DNA from: Amphimedon queenslandica
Lineage: Eukaryota > Porifera > Demospongiae > Haplosclerida > Niphatidae
Length of the DNA stretch: 39,150 bases
Direction of reading: 5' to 3'
NCBI RefSeq assembly: GCF_000090795.2
Contig: NW_003546651.1
Location: forward strand, 17,518-56,667
Shown piece after piece: positions 26,201-35,324 of the stretch. Each line of letters opens with the position of its first letter. Position 1 is the stretch's first letter. Below the pieces are notes generated by a model. That model searched no databases. It had not been told where the DNA came from and saw only the letters and a list, made by a program, of their open reading frames with translations. The position numbers and the translations under genes are program-made.

Positions 26201-29200
26201 TGTTCTCTAATAAGGTTTGCCTATCATAGAATTTTTGTCAATAAGTACTGCATGGTAAGATTTTAAGTCAAAGATTTTGAAGTTCCACAAAAATACAATT
26301 ACAGTCCATGTCAATGTACATTCCATCAAAATAATTATATTCAATACTGTACAAAAAGTTGAATAAGCAAAATTTTTAAAAAATTATAGCTTTTGAACTT
26401 CTGAATGCAGGTCATCTGTAAAATTTGTTATCCTCAAAAATAAGGTACACACTACTCATGTGGCATAATGGAAAGTTCAACAATGTACAATTACAATATC
26501 ATAATAACATATTGCAACATTACAATATATGAATGTAATACCTGTTTTAAACTTGGAGTCATAATGCAAGTATCATTCAGTTCCCAGCTTTTGAACTTGT
26601 CACTGTGTAGCTGCACTGCTTGAAGGAGTCTATCAGCCTCTACAGAACACTGAGCATCAACTGGAATATCATTAGTAAAACTGGAACATATAAAAACATA
26701 AGGATAAGGAGCCTTGAGGTGGTATGGTACTCTACCACAATCTTTCAGCTCTGAATTGTAAAACAACTTAGAAGGTAACTCTAAAATGCCAGCTTGTGAG
26801 CGATAATTAATATTCCATGATGGAGTGTTCCTCTTGGTAATGTCTCCAATAGATTTATACTTCTCTAGTAATCGTTGCAACAGTGACACACATAAACCAA
26901 ACTGCTGAGGAGCTTTACCAAGAACAAGAAGCTGAGGACCAACCTATAAAAAGAAAAAATAAGCAATATTATGTAGATCTGTACATGTTAACCACAAGTA
27001 TAATACATGTCGCTTGCATACACTATATATGTATACCTGCTGATGATCTCCAGCAATAACAATACGAGTATTCTCATTTGCCATTAAAAATGGACTAAGA
27101 GCTTCAGGTTCACGAGTCTGAGCTCCCTCATCAATTAGAATATGAGTAAAGAAATCAGGCTCAACCCGTCTAGATATTGTCAGGGCTCCTCCAAATGTTG
27201 TGACCAATAAAAAAGAAGTTTCATCTTTGTATGGTGAATTATTGAAACGGGCGGCTTGCACATAACCAGGATAATCAACTCGATGCCGTGAGCTTGTAAC
27301 ACGTACAACTTTTACTGGCCATGGGTGCTTCTTGTATGTCAGCATTTTGTTAAAATAACTATCCATAAAAACATCAGCAGAATGTTGATGATGGCAACAG
27401 ATTAAAATACGACAAGGTGAAGGGTGACCAGTCTCACGATGCTCTCTGAAGAAACATTCTGTAGCCACAGCAAGAAGACGAGTCTTACCACAGCCAAAAG
27501 CACCAGGTACAAGTACAGGAGCTGAACATTGGTTACTGAGTATTGCTTCTAATGCTGGATACTGCTCAGGATCAAGATCAATCCCTCCATGTGGGTGCCT
27601 TCTAATGTTAATGCTAATATTTTTAGGAGGGCTTTTAAAATCTTCTGGTATAGGTATAAGACGACGTAACACATTCATGCTTATCCTCGTAACTCCTTCA
27701 TTGAGGCCAACAAAATAACTGTGATTTACATCAAATGTTACATTGACTTTTAAAGGAAACTGAACCCTAATGCTATTAATTGATTCACCACGCTGGTTGA
27801 AACAAATGTAAAGCTTATTGTCAATATCTGAATAATTACAACTGAGAATGCTTGCTATATAGCTACGCTGACCAATGCTAAAAGTAACGTGTCGATCACT
27901 GGCTTGAGTAGCATACATGATCTGTGCTGATGACATTCCTTCTAGACAATAGAAATTATCAGGGTAGTCTTCTTCATCATATCTTAAGGAAGGTGGCTGA
28001 CATTTTTTCAGGGTGTAACAACCATCACACCTAAAGCAAAATTTAAGTTAGTACAAGACTATAAACATTAAGGGCTCTGCCCCTCACTACACCCTGCAAG
28101 CTTTCATACAGAGGGAGAACTCTGAACTGTGCTGGCTTCTGCATACCGTATAGCGGTAAATTTTGGAGGGGATTAAATTTGGTGAATTTGGCATTTTGAT
28201 AGCCATTCACCAAAATAAAAACCCGCCATTTTGAGCCATTATACATGTACACATGCTCAATGGCACCAAATTAAATCCACCAAATGAAAATCTGCCAATC
28301 ACCAAAATTTAGCTACTCCAAATTTACTCGCTATACGGTAAATATAGAATGTACATGTATATTTGTATCAATGGTGTGACAATGAGCATGAATGGGGGGA
28401 ACCTAATGTGGGGGGGAAATCCCAGTGCCCCCCTCTCTATGAACCCTTGTCCTGCATACTAAAAATAGAATGACTGCACCAGTAAGGGCTTTGCTGGTTC
28501 ACCCAATGATTTAGCTATCATGCTATAAATTATGTATGCCATTAAAACTCACTTCTTCTTCAACAGTTCAATGTGTTCCAGTTCTTCATAATAGAGTAAG
28601 GCAGTGAACTTTGCTTTATAGTTATCTAGTGTGACAGGTAGTTTCATGTGCGCGGCATCAGGTACTTTCTAGAAATAGAGAAATGTGCTCTAAAACTCAT
28701 AAATAAATTATTATATTGGGATAAGAGTTTATTAGTCATGCTGTGATGATATACAGAGTCATGATGTAACAGCACATATTTTATCAACGCTGTTATGGCT
28801 TTATTTGAGGAAACAACTATTGAGCTATGTATATCTCCATGAAGAATTCCCTTTGTGGTTGCTATACACTGTATAGCTATAAAACAGAATACAAAACATA
28901 AAACAAATGTAACAGTATAAGTAACATGAACACAATTTAAGCTGCACATACATGTACTCATGCAACAATGTAGTCTCTGTCACACCCTTCCACTATCTAG
29001 GGGGGATATTAAGGGTCTGAAGACACTACTATTTAGTATTTACATGCCATATTTCCTCGATTACTAGTCGCGACTACTATAAATTTCAGCTCAAGTCAAC
29101 AGGGGCTACTATTCAAGGGTGGTCACTGTTCGAGGGCGGCTACTATATCCCTCCTAGAAAACACGTGGCCGGTCATGCCTGCATGTGACCGCACCCATTG

Positions 29201-30686
29201 ACACCATTGTGTAGAAATCAAGCAAACTTGAGCTAAACGTTGGGAGACATGGAAATCGAGTGTTATCAGAGGCCACCAGGTCTACAAGGCAATATAGAGC
29301 CCAATAATAGGAGAGAAACTATAGGTCTTGCTGGAGAACGAGCACACGTGACACATTAATTAATTAAATTTTAATTAACTGCAGCTTCTATTAGAGGGCG
29401 GCTACTATTACAATAGCTACAAGCACAGAGGGGCTACTATATGGATGCAGCTACTATTCAAAGGACAGCTTTTCGAGGAAATACGGTACATGTATATTTA
29501 CAATGCATGCAAATTGGCAAGAACCATGACAAGGTAAAGAGAGTCTAATGCCGTTTGGAGAACCGCTGTTCACAGTGTGCACTATAGTAATTACTCTAAC
29601 TTTGGTGTGTTAACACATCATCAGTATAATAATCATGGCACTGTGCCACATCACAGAGTAATGCTACTCTTAACTGGTTCAGTACTGCTTCAATGGCTGT
29701 CATGTCATCCACACTATCTTAATAGCATTTTGTTCCAGCTGCTACTGGTGACATATATGGTATTGAATGTGCATTACATGTATGGAGGTAGTTTGACAAA
29801 ATGCTCATTGATTGAGAAATGTATACCACATAGTGGGAAATTTTCGTGGCCCAAAATTTTCATGGATCCATCTAAAAAATCAATTTTGTGGCCCAAAATT
29901 TCCGCGAATCTGTCTGAAAAAAATTAATTTCGTGTCTTTAATTTTTGTGGGGTTCCATCTTGAACCATATTAAATCAATTTTTGCGGATTTTATTTTCAT
30001 GAATTTTGAAAAAACACAAAATCCACAAAAATTTTGGGCCATGAACATTTCCCGCTATACGGTATTAATTCAGGGCTAGTGTAGAAAGGCAATAGTTTCT
30101 CTGCATGAAGAACATTAGCACATACACATGTCAATAGCAAATTCATTTGACAATGAAGGGTCTGAAGACAGTCAATCTCTCTATAGATGGTGAAGGGATG
30201 ATGACAGTGACAGTGATATTTAGTCTCATGACAAAGGGGGATGGGTCTGGCTACACGAGACTAAGTGATAATAGCAACAACGTTAACAGTAAGGACAAAA
30301 GGCCTTTTAGTTTGGTTATTTTGTATGCTAAAGTGCATGGCAAGAAAAGACTGGAGTAAATCTAGACACTAGTACATGTATGAGACACAATGTTTATTAT
30401 TATTGAAATTGCATTGGCAGTGTCCCACATACATGTTATACCAGATTCTACTCTACATGCTGTATGATTATCCAAAGATGTTCAAAGTAAGACTGAAATA
30501 TAAATTTTGCTAGTGTGTATCATCTTAACTTACAGAAGGGTAACGTCTCTGATGAACACTTCCCTGTAGAACTCTTCCTCCATCTCCACGTGTAGTGAAC
30601 TGTGGATGATGAATATCAGAACCTGCCCCATTAAAATAGCTGGTAAAGACAAGAGCAGGCTCATACATACCTTGGCGCCCTGCCAT
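14207..30686 (-). CDS. HELZ2-like helicase/RNB giant, copy B (complete apart from a gap)
   Basis: Same architecture as copy A: H1, linker, H2, RNB, H3. Exons: 30686-30534, 28668-28553, 28030-27037, 26943-26542, 26220-26139, 25996-25673, 25630-24989, 24857-24704, 24656-23693, 23637-23203, 23154-23064, 23014-19112 (contains the gap), 18801-18698, 18650-18498, 18126-17980, 17921-17633, 17433-17082, 17035-16790, 14760-14592, 14526-14347, 14301-14207. Every junction is GT-AG with consistent phase, for a protein of roughly 3,250 residues. The stop codon follows RDYKQL. One undefined base at 22803 breaks the frame and is most likely an assembly error. Human HELZ2 is about 2,650 residues with two helicases, so this protein is longer by about one helicase module. 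Probable function is RNA unwinding coupled to 3'-5' decay; an immune role is inferred. Confidence 0.85.
14900..15020 (+). repeat. 9-nt-period minisatellite GGTAATGTA-like
   Basis: Degenerate tandem units such as GGTAATGTAGGTAATAATGG. Read on the plus strand, they give Gly-x-y triplets (GNVGNNGNIGLN) ending in a stop. It sits in the intron between H3 exons, opposite the gene strand, so coding is unlikely. Confidence 0.6.
15134..15471. mobile_element. MITE, CCGTATAGCC termini, GGCGGTT-rich interior
   Basis: Starts CCGTATAGCCGAAAAATTTG and ends CAAATTTTCCGGCTATATGG, flanked by TA. The interior repeats GGCGGTTT and TTGGCGGT. It lies in the 2-kb H3 intron of copy B. No ORF. Confidence 0.8.
15762..15973. 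mobile_element. MITE, CCATAATAGCG / CTATACGG termini
   Basis: TA-flanked, with ends CCATAATAGCGAAAAATTTT and CAAAGTTTCCCACTATACGG. The interior (GGGGATTAAATTTGG, GGCATTTTGATAGCCATTCA) matches the element at 28146, so these two form one subfamily. Confidence 0.8.
16565..16619. repeat. perfect short hairpin in H3 intron
   Basis: CTTGTAAG, then CAACATGTTG (itself palindromic), CCAGAAATAGAA, loop ATCTG, TTCTATTTCTGG, CTTACAAG. Both stem blocks (8 and 12 bp) are perfect. Function unknown. Confidence 0.7.
19112..23014 (-). other. copy B RNB exon, interrupted by assembly gap
   Basis: Homologue of copy A's 3.7-kb exon. The RNB catalytic segment IDPPLSKDLDDAVS (near 21530-21575) and FTSPIRRYFDLVVQR (near 20480-20530) are both intact, so this copy should also be active. 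Positions 21747-22729 are undefined. Copy A has about 817 nt between the same landmarks, whereas here about 1,030 nt are allotted. The sequence just right of the gap (22730-22770) departs abruptly from copy A, so the gap edge may be poor sequence. Confidence 0.8.
21747..22729. other. assembly gap (983 undefined bases)
   Basis: A run of n inside the RNB exon of copy B, with one further isolated n at 22803. By comparison with copy A the missing part encodes the region between H2 motif VI and the cold-shock-like domain. Confidence 0.99.
22950..24857 (-). other. copy B helicase module H2
   Basis: Exons 24857-24704, 24656-23693, 23637-23203, 23154-23064 and the beginning of the exon ending at 23014. 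Motifs are NYKEKFYQLLCREEEEHD, Walker A GSFGTGKT, LDEGAQTREPE, IAGDHKQ, TNFRCHH, DIQGCEYEAIF and NTALTRAKS. Identity to copy A's H2 is roughly 50-65% by eye except in the motifs, rising abruptly to near identity from 23014 downward. The lower limit given is approximate. Confidence 0.85.
24989..25630 (-). other. copy B Pro/Ser/Gln-rich linker
   Basis: A 642-nt exon encoding a probably disordered segment, about 214 codons against 297 in copy A. It begins DLIKLFQNKGYSE and includes ESPWRQLPPV near 25150-25185. Apart from that motif, the first 15 residues and short SP-rich runs, it aligns poorly to copy A. Confidence 0.7.
25673..28668 (-). other. copy B helicase module H1
   Basis: Exons 28668-28553, 28030-27037, 26943-26542, 26220-26139 and 25996-25673. 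Motifs match copy A: NYKAKFTALLYYEE, Walker A GAFGCGKT, IDEGAQTREPE, IAGDHQQ, NYRSQAG, and NTAITRSK. By eye the protein is about 90% or more identical to copy A's H1. Cys in Walker A is conserved in both copies, so it is not a sequencing error. The intron 28031-28552 carries a 194-nt element absent from copy A. Confidence 0.85.
28146..28339. mobile_element. MITE, CCGTATAGCG termini, same subfamily as 15762
   Basis: Ends CCGTATAGCGGTAAATTTTG and TAAATTTACTCGCTATACGG, roughly inverted, with TA flanks. It lies in the copy B intron between the YKAKF exon and the H1 core exon. The same intron in copy A is only 62 nt and has no element. Confidence 0.85.
29047..29486. mobile_element. 440-nt MITE-like element with CTACTATTCAA-type repeats
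   Basis: Ends CCATATTTCCTCGA and TCGAGGAAATACGG are inverted. The interior repeats GGGGCTACTATT and GGGCGGCTACTAT several times. The right end is followed by TA; the left flank is not a clean TA. It is in intron 1 of copy B and absent from intron 1 of copy A. Confidence 0.65.
29826..30062. mobile_element. MITE, CCACATAGTGGG / CTATACGG termini
   Basis: TA-flanked; ends CCACATAGTGGGAAATTTTC and CATTTCCCGCTATACGG with inner AAAATTTTGGGCC arms. It also lies in intron 1 of copy B. Together with the element at 29047 it accounts for most of that intron's extra length (1,865 nt against 932 nt in copy A). Confidence 0.75.
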
Positions 30687-30742
30687 TCCCTGTTAAACCA
30701 CAGGTAAGTGATGAATACAGGAAGTAAGATAAGGGGACTGAC
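30534..30742 (-). other. copy B first coding exon
   Basis: The exon has 56 nt of UTR and then 51 codons beginning MAGRQGMYEPALVF and ending RRYPS, phase 0. ATG choice rests on the shared MA-x-RQ start and conserved UTR with copy A. The Cys residues of copy A's exon are absent, which argues against a functional zinc finger here. Confidence 0.6.
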
Positions 30743-30774
30743 CTAAAAGATAAAAATATAAATAGGCTACACTC

Positions 30775-30832
30775 TACATGTGAATATGGACTACATGTGA
30801 ATATGGACTACATGTGATTATGGATTACATGT
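30775..30832. repeat. 17-nt tandem repeat in copy B intron
   Basis: Three to four units of CTACATGTGAATATGGA, with small changes in the last ones. It lies between the 5' UTR exon and the first coding exon of copy B. Confidence 0.75.
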
Positions 30833-31108
30833 GAAGCTATGAATAACATCAAATATTCTAAGAACAAACAAAATTTTGATGTTAATATAATGTAGACTAT
30901 GTATTGGCAGTCTGCTATAGATCTATACCCATAATTTAATGTGCATAAAAATTTTATCCCGCCACATACTAGCCACATACCGGGTAGCAGGTAAGTAGAT
31001 ATACATATCAGGTGCATATTATAAAAAATATTGTAAGCCCATGTATACTAACAATTTGAGACATATATCTGGATCCAGAATAAATTCATGACAAATTTTA
31101 CAACTCAC

Positions 31109-31230
31109 CAATCACAAAAGTTAATTTCTTGCTGGATAGAGAAGAAAATAGAACCAGCATAGTCTAGCACAATCCTGACAAACCATCTACAGAGTGCCGA
31201 GTCATTTTTAGGGTGTGGCTCAAGGTCAAT
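31109..31230 (-). other. copy B 5' UTR exon (approximate 5' limit)
   Basis: The donor GTGAGTTGT lies just below 31109. The exon matches copy A's UTR exon, with the pattern ATGACT-GGCA near its start and TTTTGTGAT before the donor. It joins an acceptor at 30743. It contains a 13-codon upstream ORF. The 5' limit is not defined by the sequence. Confidence 0.5.
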
Positions 31231-31391
31231 TATTCATGAATATGATTATGAAAACTGACCACTCATTTTGCCATTATTCATAACAGCTTAGGCTCCAGTG
31301 ACCTTTGGAAAAGGCGAAACAGCACTGAGATAAAGTGTCTTTCAGCTAGTTTTTAAGTCTTCGATTGACACTGAGAGTCTATTGCAGGAAA
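31231..31391. promoter_or_regulatory. shared divergent promoter region of copy B and the NLR gene
   Basis: Copy B's 5' UTR exon ends somewhere near 31200-31240 on the minus strand, and the NLR coding start is at 31392 on the plus strand. About 150-200 nt therefore separate the two divergent 5' ends. No clear TATA box is visible. The interval is not conserved at the copy A 5' end. Transcription starts are unknown. Confidence 0.4.
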
Positions 31392-34300
31392 ATGATAAAC
31401 CTCTTACAGTGGAGAGCCAGCATTGGAATGTGGAATCTTTGTCAAGTTACAACTGTTCCTAGCTGTTGTAGTGGAAATAAGGGAAACTCTAGAGAGGGCA
31501 GCAAAACAAGATCCAGCAACAGATGTACTAGGAATATTTTTGGCAGCTTTGTAGGATGTAACTTATTGTGTTCTTTCCTCATTATTATTATGATATTATC
31601 AGGAGATATTGAACTGAACCCTGGTCCAGTAACAGACAGTAAGTATTATATATATAATGTTTATGCCAAATACATTATATACATATCTATTGCAGGTCCA
31701 AATAATATATTAAGAAAAAACTATGTTGACCTCACTGAGGCCATCACTGCCAACCTTTGCATCATAGCCTACACATTGTACGCTAAAGAATTGATATCAT
31801 TTGAAACTCTTAATTACATACTAACTACTACTGGAGTATCTCATTTACAAAAAGCTGGCTACTTAGTGTCTAAATTACAGGCACAGTTAAACTCATTTCC
31901 TAACCCAGAAGATGAGAAGTACTATTTGGTTAATGTCTGCCATGCATTTAAATTGACCAGTGATAAATTTTGCTCATCAGCTCGAATTGCTTCCTGTATG
32001 CTACAACAATTAGGTACCAAGTAGTGCATTATAATTCATTGTAATTATAAACCCATATATAGGTCAAGGCCAGCAAATTGCCACAGATCTACTACCAAAT
32101 GAAGTTCACAAATACGCTGAGATTATGAAACAGGAATACAAAGTTCAGCCTGTTGTTGTTTCTGACTGGCCACCGAAGATTGAACAAGACTATTTTGGTA
32201 GATTAGTTATAGTAGAGAAGGAATCTTCAAGCATAAAATCAGGAAATAAAATGTCAGCATGGCACATGCTAAGAGGACAAATAGATATGATTCCTACGTT
32301 TTCAGGATACATAGAGGTAACTGTTGAAAATGATATCCTTTGTCCAAACAGTTCTTCGCCTGTCCGAGTACTAATAGATGGTCCTCCTGGTATCGGAAAG
32401 ACAACACTCTGTCATAAGCTTTTGAAAATGTGGTCTGATGGAGAACTCATTCAACATTATGATCTGATACTTTATTGCCCGTTGAGAAATGAAAAAATAG
32501 CTACAGCTCAAACATTTGCAGGCCTTTTTGAAAATGAATGTCATGAAGTTGTCATGGTAAGTAAGTGGTTTGAGGAAGAAAATGGAAAAGGATTACTAAT
32601 AATATTGGATAGATGGGATGAATTAAATTTAGAGCTACAAAAGTCATCATTAGTAACTAGCATCATTAAAAGAAAGCGTTTATGCAAAAGTTCAGTAGTT
32701 GTTACATCTCGTAGCCATGCCTCATCAAAACTGTCAAGAATCACTTCTTTTAACAAGCATTTCCAGGTAATTGGGTTCTCTGAGGAAGAAATATCTAGAG
32801 TAATAATACAAACACTTCAAAAAGATAGTGAAAAAGCAAAAAAAATTCTTAAAAAAATTATCATTGATCTAACAGATTATGAAGAAGGATATGATGTTGT
32901 TAATGTGTATCCTTGCAATTTTGAACTAGTGCACACAGACGATCCAAATGAAAATTCACAACTAGCTGTAAAGCTCATCAATGACCTTAAAATAAGAAAA
33001 GATGTCCAATCACTGTGTTATGTGCCACTAGTTTGTTCTATGGTCATTTTAGTTTATTGTAAAAATGAAGGGCATTTGCCAACATCACTCACAGAATTGT
33101 ACAATAATTTTATCTTACAAACTATCAGAAAGCATGTAGAAAAAAAGTCGATGGATGAGATCGATCCTTATTCGCTAGATAATCTTTCTTCATTGCCAAC
33201 ACAGTTACTCATTCCTTTTAAAGAGCTATGTCATTTAGCCTATACTGGCCTGGCTGAAACAAAAATGACATTCGCTTCAAGTTACCTACGGCAGTTAGCA
33301 AATGAGGCAGTAAAAGAAGAATACCTTGGATTGATAACAACATTTAGAGAATACGATGAAGAAATACATCAGTTCATTCATTTAACCATTCAAGAATTTC
33401 TAGCTGCATGGTGGATTGTTCAATTTGAGACTGACACAGAAAAGGTATTTAAAAATCATTTTAATGATGATCACTTTCAAATGTGTTTGAGATTTGTGGC
33501 AGGTCTCAGTCATCTTGAGCATGAAAGCTATCAAAAATATTTTAGAAATGTAAAATATGATTTACAGTGCAGAAGAAATGCACTGTTTAGATTTGAAGCA
33601 TGTAAAAGCTTTAGTTTTTACAATAGCAGTTCTCCTGATTCAGAATGCAAGACTTTTCTTTGTGAGAAAAATGATGAAATTATTCTACTTCTTCAACTCT
33701 TATACGAGTCACAGAATCAAAAATTATGCCGCATCTTTTCACAATCATTTACCAACCACTCAATATGTTTAAAGCGCTTGAATAACATATCCCGTTTTGA
33801 CTGGTTGTGCTTCAGCTACCTTATAAACAATTCTCAAATAAAATGGAACTGTTTACATCTCGAAAAGTATTCCCTTGGGTGCATCATAATATCAATTTTC
33901 ACTGATGAGCTAACCAACAATTCTCAACCAACACCACCTCATTGTGAAAGGCTAGATGTATTTTTAAATCAGCCCACTGATCAATTAGTACTTACTTTAC
34001 TAAAACCACTACCAATACAAAATATACAAGAGTGCTATTACAACTTTTATATGGGTAAGTATACCCCTTCGTATGCACTGCTACAATTTTTGTGCCTACC
34101 TCAAATAAAAATACTACATATCAAAACACAATGTTTTTCTCAATCTGATGATGCAAAATACACTGACATGTGCAGTGAACAAATAAAGCAGCACAAAACA
34201 CTAAAAGAAATGAATTTAAACTGTTGTCAAGTGAGCCTTGTCATTAGCATCATAAAAGGGCTAGCTTATAACGAAACTATCAAGTCATTCACAGCATATG

Positions 34301-34596
34301 AGTCAAGCAATTCAATTGGTATAATTTTTAAAACTAGTAATACACTTCATTTTTTGTCTGCAGACGCATTTGAAGAATTGCTGCAAAGCAATAAAACATT
34401 ACAATCACTTTCATTGCACATGCTTGGTTATAAATTACCACCACTGGAGGTACAAGACATTGACATGCAATTGAAAGCACTAGAAATAGATGCAACTGTG
34501 TCACCACTCCTTCCACACATAAAGGGACTGCGTTGTTTGATACTACCAATATGTTATTCACCACAACTAATATTTGACTCTCATCCCAAGATATGA
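31392..34596 (+). CDS. NLR-like protein: 2A leader, death-fold-like domain, NACHT, LRR
   Basis: Predicted intracellular pattern-recognition NTPase. Exons 31392-31638, 31696-32013 and 32063-34596, phases 1 and 1, give about 1,032 residues before a TGA. Residues about 51-70 are hydrophobic and run directly into SGDIELNPGP (70-79), a 2A-type ribosome-skipping motif. Exon 2 encodes an alpha-helical region of death-fold/CARD style. NACHT: Walker A GPPGIGKTTL (near residue 295), Walker B LLIILDRWDEL (near 366), sensor VVVTSRS, then FIHLTIQEFLAAWW, the NLR-type segment after the winged helix. Leucine-rich repeats follow. LRR-like coding continues in the same frame beyond the stop, so the gene may be truncated. 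The ATG at 31392 is the first in frame; a TTGCAG just before it could be a splice acceptor, so an upstream exon is possible. Confidence 0.8.
31599..31628 (+). other. 2A-like motif SGDIELNPGP
   Basis: Codons from TCA to CCA spell SGDIELNPGP, an exact match to the D-[VI]-E-x-N-P-G-P consensus at which ribosomes skip the Gly-Pro bond. The final Pro is residue 79. The 20 residues before it are hydrophobic (CNLLCSFLIIIMIL). 2A sequences next to hydrophobic leaders are known from sea urchin NLR-type genes. Skipping would release a 78-residue leader and start the NLR at Pro. Activity is inferred. Confidence 0.8.
31696..32013 (+). other. NLR exon 2: helical death-fold/CARD-like domain
   Basis: About 105 residues, with segments such as LTEAITANLCIIAYTLY, ISFETLNYILTTTG and QKAGYLVSKLQAQL in a spacing typical of six-helix death-fold adaptor domains. 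No diagnostic motif fixes CARD against DEATH. Position before NACHT fits an effector domain. Confidence 0.5.
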
Positions 34597-35324
34597 CAAC
34601 TAACAGTACCGATAGACACAGCTGAACATGCTATTGAACTCTTTAGTATTCTTCAAACCAATAATACACTGAAGTTTCTAAGTGTAAAAATAGGTGACAA
34701 AAGTGTATTTACCAGCAGTATGGGTGCTTGTCTACAAGAAATGTTAAAACAAAATAAAAAAATTCAACTTCAAGCTGCAAGGATAAGAAAGAGTCCTTTA
34801 TTCCAATAAACTAAATATTTTTATCCTCTCTATTAGCAGGTCTCAGGCAGAATAATGGGATAGCACAACTCAGTTTACCAATTGAACTTGATGCAACTAC
34901 AAACAAACAGATAAAAGCTCTGTTTGATGTCACTTCTAAAATGAGTCATTTAAATGAGATTCAGATGTACTTCACACTGGACAATAATGATACAGACAAA
35001 ATGTCAGAACTATTTTTAGTGTTCTATGTGCAATGCCTACCTATCAGTAACATGCTACAATCAGACACAGCCATCAAGCTAATGAAAATAGTGTGCAATA
35101 TTGATAGTTCAAATGAAACAACAAAACCTGAATATTTATTTTCTTTAGGGACTTTTTCTGAAGCTGTTTTACTGAACTGTTCACTTGAATATATAAGAAT
35201 TGACATTGATATGTTTGTATCAATTTTACTGAAAGAAATCATCAATGTAATGAAAGATACCATGAAAGAAAGGGAAGATTCAAGACAATTGCCAATAATA
35301 GAACTAAATGTAGGTACAATTTGA
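34597..35324 (+). pseudogene. LRR-like continuation beyond an in-frame TGA
   Basis: Immediately after the TGA at 34594-34596 the same frame continues for about 70 codons (QLTVPIDTAEHAIELF, TNNTLKFLSVKIG), then TAA. From a TATTAGCAG acceptor (34831-34839) a further open segment runs LRQNNGIAQLSLPIEL to ELNVGTI and a stop at 35324. Both pieces read as degenerate leucine-rich repeats. No good GT donor is found to join them; AAGGATAAG near 34780 looks like a spoiled AAG|GTAAG. This suggests a decayed C-terminal LRR region, an allele with a nonsense change, or an assembly error. Confidence 0.5.

Larger units (their letters stand above)
17905..31230. repeat. tandem segmental duplication, unit B
   Basis: Second unit of the duplication, in the same orientation as unit A. 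Copy B extends left of unit B's alignable part to 14207, so unit A presumably continues beyond the window in the same way. Confidence 0.9.

Noticed and set aside
29577..29927. 116-codon open stretch on the plus strand
   Set aside because: It runs into the MITE at 29826 and lies within intron 1 of copy B; its sequence resembles no protein.
30775..30832. CRISPR-like array
   Set aside because: Units of 17 nt are directly adjacent with no spacers, in eukaryotic DNA: a simple tandem repeat.
31599..31628. 2A motif as a sign of an inserted virus or retrotransposon
   Set aside because: No polymerase, capsid or reverse-transcriptase coding is seen nearby, and the motif is in frame with the death-fold-like and NACHT exons, so it is part of the NLR gene.
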